DNA of 64,000 nt. Source: Pedobacter sp. AK013 (GTDB lineage: Bacteria > Bacteroidota > Bacteroidia > Sphingobacteriales > Sphingobacteriaceae). Below the pieces are notes generated by a model. The model was not told where the DNA came from. It did no database searches and worked only from the letters and a program-made list of their open reading frames with translations. Every line of letters starts with the position of its first letter. Positions within the stretch are counted from its first letter, which is position 1. Shown one piece after another: positions 17,253-25,616 of the stretch. The translations under genes and the position numbers were made by a program. The stretch spans positions 50,009 to 114,008 of the forward strand of contig NZ_JACHCQ010000022.1 of NCBI RefSeq assembly GCF_014205835.1, written 5' to 3'.

Positions 17253-18395
17253 TTAATACTTAGCCTGCAAAGAGTTTTCAATTACTTCCTTATAATAGCT
17301 CACATAAATCGGTAGGATCTTTTTCAGATCAAAATCCTGTGCCCTTGCAAAAGCATTTTCTTTGAAACGGTTCAGGGTTTCATCATCTTTTAAAATTTCA
17401 ATAGCATGAGCCGCCATCGCGTCAACATCTCCAACATTGCTCATGTAGCCACAAAAACCATCAACATTAAGTTCTGGCAAACCGCCAGCATTGGTGGTAA
17501 TTGCCGGCACTTTACAAGCCATGGCCTCTAATGCTGCCAGGCCAAAGCTTTCGGATTCTGATGGCATTAAGAAAAGGTCTGAAACGGATAAAATCTCTTC
17601 TACTGCATCTTGCTTACCTAAAAACCTTACATTTTCACAAATATTCAACGATCTGCAAAGCTGCTCATCATAAACACGCTCAGGTCCATCGCCCACCATT
17701 AAAAGTTTTGATGGAATTACCGCCTGTACTTTTTCGAAAATCCTAATCACATCAGCCGTACGTTTCACTTTCCTGAAATTACTGGTGTGGATTAAAATGC
17801 GTTCGTTATTTGGCGCAATTGCTTTTTTGAAGTGCCCTTTTGCCTGTAAACTGAATCGTGAAAAGTCTATAAAATTTGGGATTACCTTAATTTCTTTTGT
17901 AATCTCGAAATGGTTATAAGTATCTTCTTTTAAATCTTCCGACACTGTAGTTACGCCATCACTTTGATTAATAGAAAAGGTAACCACAGGTTTATAGGTT
18001 GGATCTTTACCCACCAAGGTAATATCTGTGCCGTGCAAAGTGGTTACCACTGGAATGTGGATACCATAGCTTGCCAAAATCTGCTTTGCCATAAAGGCTG
18101 CAGAAGCATGCGGAATGGCATAATGAACGTGTAACACATCAAGCTGCTCAAAACGAACAACATCTACCAGTTTACTGGCCAAAGCCGATTCGTACGGAGC
18201 ATAATCGAAGAGCGGATAATCTCTTACCGAAACCTCATGATAAAACAGATTAGCCGAAAAGAAATCGAGCCTAGCAGGCTGACTATAGGTAATAAAGTGA
18301 ACCTGGTGCCCCTCGTTAGCAAGTGCTTTACCAAGTTCTGTTGCAACTACTCCACTACCGCCAAAAGTGGGGTAGCAAACAATTCCTATTTTCAT
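17253..18395 (-). CDS. bshA: N-acetyl-alpha-D-glucosaminyl L-malate synthase BshA
   Basis: BshA transfers GlcNAc from UDP-GlcNAc to L-malate, the first step of bacillithiol synthesis. The 380-residue GT4 glycosyltransferase starts MKIGIVCYPTFGGSGVVATE, with the nucleotide-sugar P-loop, then the typical BshA stretches LHVHYAIPHASAAF and VTTLHGTDITLVG, and in the C-terminal Rossmann domain SESESFGLAALEAMAC with the EX7E-type acidic pair. The frame is open 36 nt further upstream, but the extra residues are untypical and a TACATTTG promoter box lies at 18425-18418, leaving a short leader. bshB and bshC are not in the window; ypdA at 1009-1974 is likely a functional partner. Confidence 0.93.
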   Translation of the reverse strand: MKIGIVCYPTFGGSGVVATELGKALANEGHQVHFITYSQPARLDFFSANLFYHEVSVRDYPLFDYAPYESALASKLVDVVRFEQLDVLHVHYAIPHASAAFMAKQILASYGIHIPVVTTLHGTDITLVGKDPTYKPVVTFSINQSDGVTTVSEDLKEDTYNHFEITKEIKVIPNFIDFSRFSLQAKGHFKKAIAPNNERILIHTSNFRKVKRTADVIRIFEKVQAVIPSKLLMVGDGPERVYDEQLCRSLNICENVRFLGKQDAVEEILSVSDLFLMPSESESFGLAALEAMACKVPAITTNAGGLPELNVDGFCGYMSNVGDVDAMAAHAIEILKDDETLNRFKENAFARAQDFDLKKILPIYVSYYKEVIENSLQAKY

Positions 18396-18492
18396 CGTAA
18401 ATGTATTGTTGTTACCGCAAATGTAGCCCATTTTACGCTATAATGCATGTCGGCTTATTGCAATAAAAACAGATAGCTTTTTGAGAACAATT

Positions 18493-18966
18493 GCCGCAGA
18501 TTCGCAGATTAATTTCAGTTCGAAAATTGAAGCTTAATAGCTTCTAATGATTCTCTTGTACTGCAAAGATTTCTCATTAAAATTAATTAACAAACCTATT
18601 CCTAGTTTTGATATTGCCAGATAATTCAAAACTTGTGCATAATGTTCATTTATCAACTCAGATTTAGATTTCACCTCGATAATAACATTATCATCGACAA
18701 CAAAATCAGCATAAGATTTATGTTTAAGTATAGTCCCTTTGTAATTTACAGAAAATTCTTTCTCTCTTTCGTACTTGATATTTCTATTCCTAAGTTCGAA
18801 TTCTAGCGCATCCTTGTAGACAATTTCTGAAAATCCTTTCCCCAAAATACGATGTATTTCCATCATAATTCCAATTAACAAATAACATTCTTCCTGAAAA
18901 GGATAATCAATATCACTATATGAATCTCCCATAAATATAAGTTTATTTAATCTGCGAATCTGCGGC
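18493..18966. mobile_element. GxxExxY gene enclosed in a perfect 20-bp inverted repeat
   Basis: The arms 18493-18512 (GCCGCAGATTCGCAGATTAA) and 18947-18966 are exact reverse complements and lie 21 nt and 14 nt outside the single gene between them. Related inverted repeats without a gene occur at 46819-46914 and 47631-47732, sharing the core CCrCAGATTTCrCArAT (r = purine). The arrangement resembles a small non-autonomous or self-mobilising cassette; no target-site duplication was identified. Confidence 0.5.
18534..18932 (-). CDS. GxxExxY family PD-(D/E)XK nuclease-like protein
   Basis: The 132-residue product carries the name-giving motif in GFSEIVY (Gly-x-x-Glu-x-x-Tyr, about residues 33-39) and a nuclease-like core: KSYADFVVDDNVIIEVKSKS supplies the Asp...Glu-x-Lys triad of the PD-(D/E)XK fold. 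The C-terminal GLLINFNEKSLQYKRIIR is typical. The function of this widespread family is not established. It is enclosed by a perfect inverted repeat, which suggests the gene travels as, or with, a repeat element. Confidence 0.88.
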   Translation of the reverse strand: MGDSYSDIDYPFQEECYLLIGIMMEIHRILGKGFSEIVYKDALEFELRNRNIKYEREKEFSVNYKGTILKHKSYADFVVDDNVIIEVKSKSELINEHYAQVLNYLAISKLGIGLLINFNEKSLQYKRIIRSY

Positions 18967-19105
18967 TAAAACATCCTCCCTTATATCAGCAAACTTTCAA
19001 TTAAAATGCCAAATCAAAAAACCTCATGTAACCTTTAATAACAGGCAACATAGAAATCACTAAAATGTAAGATGGGGAAAATTGAGGAAATTTCTCCTCA
19101 AATAA

Positions 19106-19594
19106 TTATTTTAGGTTTCTCATTTCCTCTTTTATCACCAAGAAAAGTTCGTTGGGCCTTTGGGTACCAATAAAATATTCCAAGCCATCGCGATCGGTTA
19201 AAACAACCGCATCTTTACCCGATGAATAAAATCGGATCGTACCTTTTGTGTGCAGGTTATAAACCGGATTATTGAAAAAATAACGGCTATAAGTAGCCTT
19301 ACGAACATCAACAATACTGTTCAGATCAATTTTAACACGTTTGGTTGTCCAAAGACCATCCAAGATCATGCTGCCATTATCTACCACAATTTTGTATTGA
19401 ATAAGGAAAAGCAAAAGCATGGAAACGCCTATAATCCCGAAACCTACAACGAGGAACAGATCTTGCGTATTGTCGCGATCGCGCTCATAAACGTAAGCTG
19501 CAAAACAGAATGCAGCCATAATAAGCCTAATGAAAATACGAACATAATCACGGCCAATGTACTGTTTTTCGATATAGGCGTATTTGCTTTCCAA
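19106..19594 (-). CDS. Membrane protein with bacterial PH-like domain
   Basis: A 162-residue protein with two adjacent transmembrane helices (about residues 22-38 and 45-65) followed by a soluble domain whose strands (YKIVVDNGSMILDGLW, VKIDLNSIVDVRKATYSR, GTIRFYSSGKDAVVLTD, YFIGTQRPNELFLVIKEE) have the pattern of YdbS/YdbT-type bacterial PH domains. The function is unknown. Its ATG directly abuts the end of tilS, with no untranslated gap, so it is probably co-translated with tilS. Confidence 0.7.
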   Translation of the reverse strand: MESKYAYIEKQYIGRDYVRIFIRLIMAAFCFAAYVYERDRDNTQDLFLVVGFGIIGVSMLLLFLIQYKIVVDNGSMILDGLWTTKRVKIDLNSIVDVRKATYSRYFFNNPVYNLHTKGTIRFYSSGKDAVVLTDRDGLEYFIGTQRPNELFLVIKEEMRNLK

Positions 19595-20926
19595 TTATTT
19601 AATTTTGAGTTCGAATATAGCAACTTTTTTTGTTGCTGAGGTTAATTTATATCTGTTATCCTGCCGCATACCTGCAATCCAAACAATTTCGCCATTTCCG
19701 TTAACCAAAATCGGCGTAACGCTTTTCAAATGTAAGGGAACTTTCTCGTCGATAAAATAATCACTTACCTTTTTGGGGTTACGCATACCGAGTGGAATAA
19801 ATCTGTCTCCATTTTGCCAATTCCTCAGCACCAAAGGAAAAATTAATTTATCGGCATTAACAAAGGCTTTATTCAAATTCTTTTCGAATTTCACCTCATC
19901 TGTAAATGTTAAAGAAATTTCATCATTAGCAAAAACAATGTTTTCTGTTGTTGGATGGATAAACTGATTAGCGGCAACTGATGTGTTTTTTTCAACAATA
20001 ACCAGATCATTTCTATTGATAATGGCCTGATGCGTGCTACTAAAAAAATGTGTACCACTTAAAGCTCTTAAACTATCTAAGATTTCCTGCACTACATTTT
20101 CGCCAAAATTAAAAGGCTTAAGTAACTCGTAAAGCAAGAGCTTTTGCGGGTTTAATTTAGAAACCTTTTCCAAAGGGATATAAATGCCATCTTTCCTTTT
20201 ATTTAGAATTTTATCTGCAAGTTTCTGAACCCGGGTATTTAAAAAACTCTCCAATTCAGCAAAGCGTGAGATATTTTCGGCAAATGTTTTTTCAAGATTA
20301 GGATTAATCTCCTGTAAATGCGGCACTACCTGTAGCCTGATTTTATTCCGTGTATAATTCGTACTTACATTCGAGCTATCTTCCACAAAATCGATGTTAT
20401 TGGTCCTTACTATTTCATTAATCTGCTGCCGATTTAAAAAGAGCAAGGGTCTGATCAGTAAATCACGTTTAGGTAAAATGCCATGCAATCCGCTTATGCC
20501 TGTGCCACGGGTAAGGTTAATGAGCACGGTTTCTACGGCATCGTTCTGGTGTTGGGCCAGTGCAATATAATCGTACCCTGCTGCACACCTAATTTCTTCA
20601 AACCAATTATAACGCAGATCGCGCGCTGCCATCTGAGTAGAAATTTTATTTTCGGCCGCATATTTTTTGGTATCAAAATGCGTTACGTAAAAAGGTAATC
20701 CTAAATTTTTGGCCAATAGTGCCACAAAACTTTCATCACGTTGTGCTTCATCAGCCCTTAAATTAAAATTACAATGTGCCACACCAATATCAATGCCTAT
20801 TGCTTTAAACAAATGCAACATTAATACAGAATCTTTTCCTCCGCTTACGGCCAAAAGAATCTTGTTAGCCCGAACAAACAACTGTTGCTGTTCAATAAAA
20901 TCCTGAAATTGTTTTACGGGTAACAT
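19595..20926 (-). CDS. tilS: tRNA(Ile)-lysidine synthase
   Basis: TilS attaches lysine to C34 of the CAU-anticodon isoleucine tRNA, which changes its codon specificity to AUA. The 443-residue protein has the PP-loop motif SGGKDS at residues 28-33, the conserved GTGISGLHGI substrate region and a C-terminal LRNWQNGDRFIPLGM segment of the TilS C-domain. The start is placed at 20926, although the frame is open 48 nt further, because a TATTTTTG promoter box ends exactly four nt before this ATG and the longer start would lie upstream of the box. Divergent from the OstA-like gene. Confidence 0.95.
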   Translation of the reverse strand: MLPVKQFQDFIEQQQLFVRANKILLAVSGGKDSVLMLHLFKAIGIDIGVAHCNFNLRADEAQRDESFVALLAKNLGLPFYVTHFDTKKYAAENKISTQMAARDLRYNWFEEIRCAAGYDYIALAQHQNDAVETVLINLTRGTGISGLHGILPKRDLLIRPLLFLNRQQINEIVRTNNIDFVEDSSNVSTNYTRNKIRLQVVPHLQEINPNLEKTFAENISRFAELESFLNTRVQKLADKILNKRKDGIYIPLEKVSKLNPQKLLLYELLKPFNFGENVVQEILDSLRALSGTHFFSSTHQAIINRNDLVIVEKNTSVAANQFIHPTTENIVFANDEISLTFTDEVKFEKNLNKAFVNADKLIFPLVLRNWQNGDRFIPLGMRNPKKVSDYFIDEKVPLHLKSVTPILVNGNGEIVWIAGMRQDNRYKLTSATKKVAIFELKIK

Positions 20927-20930
20927 CCAC

Positions 20931-20938
20931 CAAAAATA
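20931..20938 (-). promoter_or_regulatory. tilS promoter -7 box, four nt from start codon
   Basis: TATTTTTG on the minus strand, then GTGG, then the ATG. Transcription would begin at about the first base of the start codon, implying a leaderless mRNA. Confidence 0.6.
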
Positions 20939-20955
20939 TTTAATTTTAACTGGTA

Positions 20956-20971
20956 TTCCGAACGTTCGGAA
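20956..20971. promoter_or_regulatory. Perfect palindrome between divergent promoters (candidate operator)
   Basis: TTCCGAACGTTCGGAA is a 16-bp perfect palindrome centred between the -7 boxes of tilS and the OstA-like gene, in the interval where the -33 elements should be. No TTG element is seen at the proper distance for either promoter, so the palindrome may bind a dimeric helix-turn-helix regulator. The binding protein is unknown. Confidence 0.5.
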
Positions 20972-20979
20972 CAAAAAAC

Positions 20980-20987
20980 TAACTTTG
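20980..20987 (+). promoter_or_regulatory. Promoter -7 box of OstA-like gene, four nt from GTG start
   Basis: TAACTTTG fits TAnnTTTG exactly and is followed by TAGT and the GTG start at 20992. Confidence 0.6.
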
Positions 20988-20991
20988 TAGT

Positions 20992-23421
20992 GTGCAAAAA
21001 CTATTTGTCTTTTTATTTCTTTTAATCAGTCCAGTATTTTTATTCGGTCAGCAACCTGCTTCGAAAATTAAAATCGTCTCGTTTTCCAAAATAACTGGAG
21101 ATACCAAGAAAAAAATCAGCTACCTGCGTAACCCTGTTTTTCAACAGGACAACGCCACTTTAACCTGCGACAGCGCCGTATTTTATAGCGAACGGAACTA
21201 TTTTGAAGCTTTTAAAAACGTTCATATCAACCAGCTTACCACCGATATTTATTCAGACCAACTGGAGTATGATGGTAATAAAAAACATGCACATTTAACC
21301 GGAAATGTGGTGATGAAAGACCCCACATCCACTTTAACCACCAATATTTTAGATTACAATACCCTCAGCAAGATAGGCACTTATACCAGCGGAGGAAAAA
21401 TTGTCAATCAAGATGTAACCCTTACCAGTAAAAACGGTTATTATTTTAGCAACTCAAACGATGCCTATTTTAAATATGATGTAGTTGTAGTTACGCCTCA
21501 ATCGACCATAAAGTCTGATACCATGAGCTACAATACACAAAGTAAGTGGACTTTTTTTTACGGACCAACCAATATCAAGGGCAAAGATGACAATCTGTAT
21601 ACTGAAAATGGCCAATACAACACCTTGACGGAAGATGCTTTTTTTGGAAAGAAAAATCTTTATACACAAGGCACAAGATCTTTAAAAGGCGATAGCTTAT
21701 ACTATTATGGGAAGAAAGGCATTGGCAAAGCAGTTAAAAATATTGTTTTCTCTGACACGAAAGATAAGATGAAAATGTTCGGCGATTTAGGTTATTACTA
21801 TAAGCTAGATCAGCGGACTTTAGTTACCAGAAATGCCTATTTAGGAATAGGCACGGAAGACTCTGTAATGGTAAAGAATAAAAAAAGACCTGATAGTTTA
21901 TGGATGGGTGCGGATACACTGGAAACGCAAATGGTACTGCAAAAAACCTTAAAATTAATACCTAAAATCTCGATCAAGGCAGATAACCAGGTTGGTGAGG
22001 ATGATGAAGATGGTGGAAAAAAAGAAAAAAGAGAGCCAAAATATAAACCTGAGGTTGAATCAACCCAAAAAGAAGACAGAAATAAGCGTAATGCTAGAAA
22101 TAGCAAGGCCGACAAAAAGAAAAGGAACAAAGGCGATGCTGAAACAGAAGACCAGCTTAACCTGAAAGATAAAAGTATTGATAGCTTAAAATCGAAAATA
22201 GACTCCCTTAGCAAAGGACTGCCTAAAGTTAATTTAGATAGTTTACAGAAGAGCAACCTTTTAAAAGGAAAAGCCGATTCTATTATCAAAAACCTACCTA
22301 ACCTTAAAACAGATAGCCTAAAAAAGTTAGCTGACAAAACCAGTCCGATTATAAAGGACGTATCGAAAACCAAAATCGATAGTTTGCAAAAAAAGGTAAC
22401 CGACAAGGCTTCTCCAATTGTAAAGGATATTCCAAAAACGAAAATTGATAGCCTGCAAAAAAAAATAACAAAATCTGGCGTTAAAGATAGTTTAACAAAA
22501 GTTTTAGGGAACTTAAAACCTGGTGTATTTAAGACTGATACTGCCAAATTTAACCCGGCTGATACTGTTCAAACACGTATTATTAAAGCTTACCACGGTG
22601 TTAAAATTTTTAAAACGAATATACAGGCCAAAACCGACAGTCTGTTTTATACCAGTGCCGATTCTACTTTACGTTGCTACAGCAACCCGATCATCTGGTC
22701 TGAAGGCTCTCAACAGGTTGGCGACACCATATATGTTCAGTTCAAGAATAAAAAACTAAATAACTTACAGGCATTTAGAAATGCATTTTTAGTTAATACG
22801 CCAAAAGATTCATTAAGGTTTAACCAGATAAAGGGAAGGTTAATGACGGGGTTCTTTACCAACGGAAAATTCAAGAACCTATATGTAGATGGTAATGCCG
22901 AAAGCATTTATTATACCCAGGATGACAGCACAAAGGTGTACAAGGAAATGAACCAAACCCTAAGCAGCAGGATAAAGTTCATTTTTAAGGATAAGGAAAA
23001 TGCCATTGAAGAAATTGTTTATATCAAGGGAATAGAAGGGGCTTTGAATCCTGAAAATACGATTGCAAAAGATCATGTATTAAAAGGTTTTTCATGGAAA
23101 CCTACTGAGCGCCCAAAATCAAAAAAAGACGCAATAGGCTCTTCTGGCAAGCCCAAAACAAAGACCAAAACGGCTGTGGGTAAAACCATAGCTGGTGCTA
23201 AAACCACAGCCCCAACAAATAAACCATTAACAACGGTACCTGCGGTTAAGCCAAAAATCACATCGGAAAAAGATAGCTTAAATGTAGATAAGAAATTGCC
23301 ACAAGTTAAACCGGCAGACACGGCCAATTTTGGCATAAAACCTATTTTACCGAAAAAGGACTCAGTTCAAACGAAAAAAGATTCTATTCAGGTGAAAAAG
23401 GTGGCTGGTAAAATGCAATAA
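20992..23421 (+). CDS. OstA-like protein (LPS transport organic-solvent tolerance family)
   Basis: An 809-residue exported protein with signal peptide (residues 1-19, GTG start, LLISPVFLFGQ). Residues about 25-300 hold repeated OstA/LptA-type beta-jellyroll units (DNATLTCDSAVFYSERNYFE, DIYSDQLEYDGNKKHAHLTG, STLTTNILDYNT), which in LptA and LptD carry lipopolysaccharide across the periplasm. About residues 340-520 are a low-complexity Lys/Asp/Ser region with repeats of TKIDSLQKK, then further OstA units (FKTNIQAKTDSLFYTSADST) and a Lys/Thr/Pro-rich tail. Neighbours tilS and rdgB match the usual Bacteroidota order. Its exact role in the Lpt bridge is inferred. Confidence 0.85.
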   Translation: MQKLFVFLFLLISPVFLFGQQPASKIKIVSFSKITGDTKKKISYLRNPVFQQDNATLTCDSAVFYSERNYFEAFKNVHINQLTTDIYSDQLEYDGNKKHAHLTGNVVMKDPTSTLTTNILDYNTLSKIGTYTSGGKIVNQDVTLTSKNGYYFSNSNDAYFKYDVVVVTPQSTIKSDTMSYNTQSKWTFFYGPTNIKGKDDNLYTENGQYNTLTEDAFFGKKNLYTQGTRSLKGDSLYYYGKKGIGKAVKNIVFSDTKDKMKMFGDLGYYYKLDQRTLVTRNAYLGIGTEDSVMVKNKKRPDSLWMGADTLETQMVLQKTLKLIPKISIKADNQVGEDDEDGGKKEKREPKYKPEVESTQKEDRNKRNARNSKADKKKRNKGDAETEDQLNLKDKSIDSLKSKIDSLSKGLPKVNLDSLQKSNLLKGKADSIIKNLPNLKTDSLKKLADKTSPIIKDVSKTKIDSLQKKVTDKASPIVKDIPKTKIDSLQKKITKSGVKDSLTKVLGNLKPGVFKTDTAKFNPADTVQTRIIKAYHGVKIFKTNIQAKTDSLFYTSADSTLRCYSNPIIWSEGSQQVGDTIYVQFKNKKLNNLQAFRNAFLVNTPKDSLRFNQIKGRLMTGFFTNGKFKNLYVDGNAESIYYTQDDSTKVYKEMNQTLSSRIKFIFKDKENAIEEIVYIKGIEGALNPENTIAKDHVLKGFSWKPTERPKSKKDAIGSSGKPKTKTKTAVGKTIAGAKTTAPTNKPLTTVPAVKPKITSEKDSLNVDKKLPQVKPADTANFGIKPILPKKDSVQTKKDSIQVKKVAGKMQ

Positions 23422-23429
23422 ATGTGATT

Positions 23430-23510
23430 GTCATTTCGACTGGAGCACAGCGGAATGGAGAAATCTTTGGACTTTTAATTAAAAGATTTCTCCACTACGG
23501 TCGAAATGAC
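23430..23510. repeat. REP-like palindrome, family C
   Basis: Long imperfect stem with outer arms GTCATTTCGACTGGAG and GGTCGAAATGAC and inner arms GGAGAAATCTTT/AAAGATTTCTCC, the loop being TTAATTAA-rich. Placed between convergent genes; could act as a bidirectional terminator. Related to 28579-28665 and 63270-63336. Confidence 0.7.
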
Positions 23511-23523
23511 GATCCATCAAAAT

Positions 23524-24120
23524 TTAATAATCCGGCAAAGCATCCACCTGTCCATTCAAAAAATCCAACATCTTTTTAAGTGCGATGGCCCGGTGGCTGA
23601 TTTTATTCTTCTCTTCCATATCCATTTCAGCAAAAGTAATATCATAACCATCTGGCTGAAAAATAGGATCGTAACCGAAACCTTTCGAACCTGATAAACC
23701 TGTTCTGATTCTTCCTTCTATTATACCTTCAAAAATATGGTTTTTACCCTCTTGCATTAAAGAGATCACCGTTTTAAACCTTGCCTTTCTATTGGGGTTT
23801 CCTTCAAGCTTAGCCAAAACCATCTGAATATTCTCTAAACTATTCCGACTGCCAGAATATCGGGCAGAGTAAACGCCAGGTTCGTTATTTAAAGCTTCAA
23901 CTTCCAAACCGCTATCATCGGCAAAACAATCTAAATTAAAATGTTCAACCACGTAGCAACTTTTTAAAGTTGCATTGCCCTCAAAAGTATCAGCAGTTTC
24001 GGGGATATCAGCCAAACAACCAATATCTTCCAAATTTAGCACTTCGTATTTGCCTTTAAGCGCAGCGCGTATTTCTTCGGTTTTATGTTGATTATTAGTA
24101 GCAAATACAAGTTTTTTCAT
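23524..24120 (-). CDS. rdgB: RdgB/HAM1 non-canonical purine NTP pyrophosphatase
   Basis: RdgB hydrolyses dITP, ITP and XTP to the monophosphates and so keeps deaminated purines out of DNA and RNA. The 198-residue protein has the N-terminal ATNNQHKTEEI substrate motif, the catalytic FADDSGLEVEAL with the conserved aspartates, the SARYSG loop and the C-terminal GFGYDPIFQP and SHRAIAL motifs. Length is standard. It follows the OstA-like gene in convergent orientation, with a palindromic repeat between. Confidence 0.95.
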   Translation of the reverse strand: MKKLVFATNNQHKTEEIRAALKGKYEVLNLEDIGCLADIPETADTFEGNATLKSCYVVEHFNLDCFADDSGLEVEALNNEPGVYSARYSGSRNSLENIQMVLAKLEGNPNRKARFKTVISLMQEGKNHIFEGIIEGRIRTGLSGSKGFGYDPIFQPDGYDITFAEMDMEEKNKISHRAIALKKMLDFLNGQVDALPDY

Positions 24121-24216
24121 TGTATGAAGGGTAAAAGGTTTAGGGTGTAGGGTTTAAGATTTCTGGAGCAGAATGAAAATACCATTATCTCAGCACTTGA
24201 TACGCTTGCGAAACTG

Positions 24217-24870
24217 CTATTTAATTTTCTGAAGATGCCCCCAAAGTGTTTTCTTAGCGGTTAAATCACTATCAAGATGATGGAGATTTGGAGCAAAGAT
24301 AATTCTTGTGCTTTCGTGAACGATGATTTCATTCTGCCAGGTAAGGTTCAGTTTCAGGTCGGCAATTTCTACTCCAAAAGATAACATAATGGCAGGCTTA
24401 AAAAACCGTTGCAGTTCTGCATAGTCAGTTCCGCTATAATTTGCATAATTTAAAATAGCAAAATCGGGTGTGCCCAAATCAACGGCTTTAACAATTTTCC
24501 GCAACAGTTCCCTGCCCTGCTCGGTGCTTACATCATGCTCATTATCGTTAACCAAAATGAGCACAGATTTTTTATTTCCACCTAAAAATTTAAACGTTTT
24601 TTCGGGCGCTGGTTCGGCCACAATATGCGGAATTTCAGGGCCTTGTGGATAAACTTTAGGTATATTTGTAGAATTAATCCCAGGAATTTGTGCTATTTCT
24701 GGTTTTAATACAGGTTCTTTTGCTTCAATAACAGAAACATTTTCGGCAACCAAAACAGGCTCTGGATTACGCAAAGGCAGAATTTCTACGCTTTCATCCT
24801 TTACCAAAAAAACCTCTTCAGTAAAAAATAAACGTAAAGCGTTCGCATTGTTGGTAACCTGGTTTTCCAT
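24217..24870 (-). CDS. Hypothetical protein, possibly HolD/psi-like
   Basis: A 217-residue protein. The N-terminal 100 residues are low in predicted structure and rich in Val, Glu and Pro. The C-terminal half looks like a compact Rossmann-like domain: SVLILVNDNEHDVSTEQGRELLRKI, then KAVDLGTPDFAILNY, FGVEIADLKLNLTW, and the end IIFAPNLHHLDSDLTAKKTLW. This order (VLVVVND, first helix, beta strand, FAPSL-like strand and a Lys/Leu-Trp C-terminus) recalls the DNA polymerase III psi subunit and related uracil-DNA-glycosylase-fold proteins. The resemblance is at pattern level only. It diverges from the SurA-like gene. Confidence 0.5.
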   Translation of the reverse strand: MENQVTNNANALRLFFTEEVFLVKDESVEILPLRNPEPVLVAENVSVIEAKEPVLKPEIAQIPGINSTNIPKVYPQGPEIPHIVAEPAPEKTFKFLGGNKKSVLILVNDNEHDVSTEQGRELLRKIVKAVDLGTPDFAILNYANYSGTDYAELQRFFKPAIMLSFGVEIADLKLNLTWQNEIIVHESTRIIFAPNLHHLDSDLTAKKTLWGHLQKIK

Positions 24871-24974
24871 TCGTATTTTTGTTGGATAATAATTTCTGTT
24901 AAAATTAGTTAAATATCTTATAATAGCGTCGCTAATTGTTACTTTTATCCCTTAAAATTTATAGAGTGCTCTGC

Positions 24975-25562
24975 GTGAAGAAAGCTTACTGCTTATTTGT
25001 TTTCAGCTTTATTTGTAGCATTTCATTTGCGCAAAATGTTGCTGTGGTAAACGGCAAATCAATAAGCGTTAAAGAATTTATGTGGGCATACAAAAAAAGC
25101 CATAACGGAAACGTTAGTGCTGCGTACGACACTTTACAAGCCTATTTAAACTTGTATATAAATTTTAAGCTCAAGGTTTTAGATGCCCGGGAGATGGGAT
25201 TGGATAAAAACGCAAGCTACCAGGAAGAAATTAAAACTTATGAGGATGCATTGGCCACACATAAAAAAGTTGGGGTTAGCAGCAAAGATCAAGATTTCTT
25301 GTTGAATGAATACCGTGAAGGGGTTTTAATGTTCAATGTTTCTGAACAAAAAATATGGAACAAGGCACAGGAAGACGAGCAGGCGATAAACGAATTTTAC
25401 ACCAAAAACCAACAAAATTACAATAAACCTTTAAGCGAAGTTAGAGGAGAGGTAGTGGCCGATTACCAACTAAGTTTAGAAGAAAAATGGCTAAAAAGCC
25501 TAAAACAAAAATATCAGATCAAAATTAATGAAAACGAGTTGAAAAAGCTTGCCAAGTTATAA
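24975..25562 (+). CDS. SurA-like periplasmic chaperone lacking parvulin domains
   Basis: A 195-residue exported protein, GTG start at 24975 so that the signal peptide (VKKAYCLFVFSFICSISFAQ) is at the N-terminus. It has the SurA/PpiD chaperone N-domain (VAVVNGKSISVKEFMWAYKK, LQAYLNLYINFKLKVLDARE) and then joins directly the C-terminal SurA-type helix (YREGVLMFNVSEQKIWNKA, VRGEVVADYQLSLEEKWLKSL). The two PPIase domains found between these in full-length Bacteroidota homologues are absent. It probably serves outer-membrane protein folding as a chaperone only. It lies 54 nt upstream of surA, which has its own promoter. Confidence 0.8.
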   Translation: MKKAYCLFVFSFICSISFAQNVAVVNGKSISVKEFMWAYKKSHNGNVSAAYDTLQAYLNLYINFKLKVLDAREMGLDKNASYQEEIKTYEDALATHKKVGVSSKDQDFLLNEYREGVLMFNVSEQKIWNKAQEDEQAINEFYTKNQQNYNKPLSEVRGEVVADYQLSLEEKWLKSLKQKYQIKINENELKKLAKL

Positions 25563-25590
25563 CCAACCTGATTTTTTTGACCATAAGTAT

Positions 25591-25598
25591 TAAATTTG
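25591..25598 (+). promoter_or_regulatory. Promoter -7 box of surA
   Basis: TAAATTTG, 18 nt before the ATG at 25617; a TTG-like -33 element is not obvious. Confidence 0.55.
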
Positions 25599-25616
25599 CA
25601 AAATATAACAAATAGA

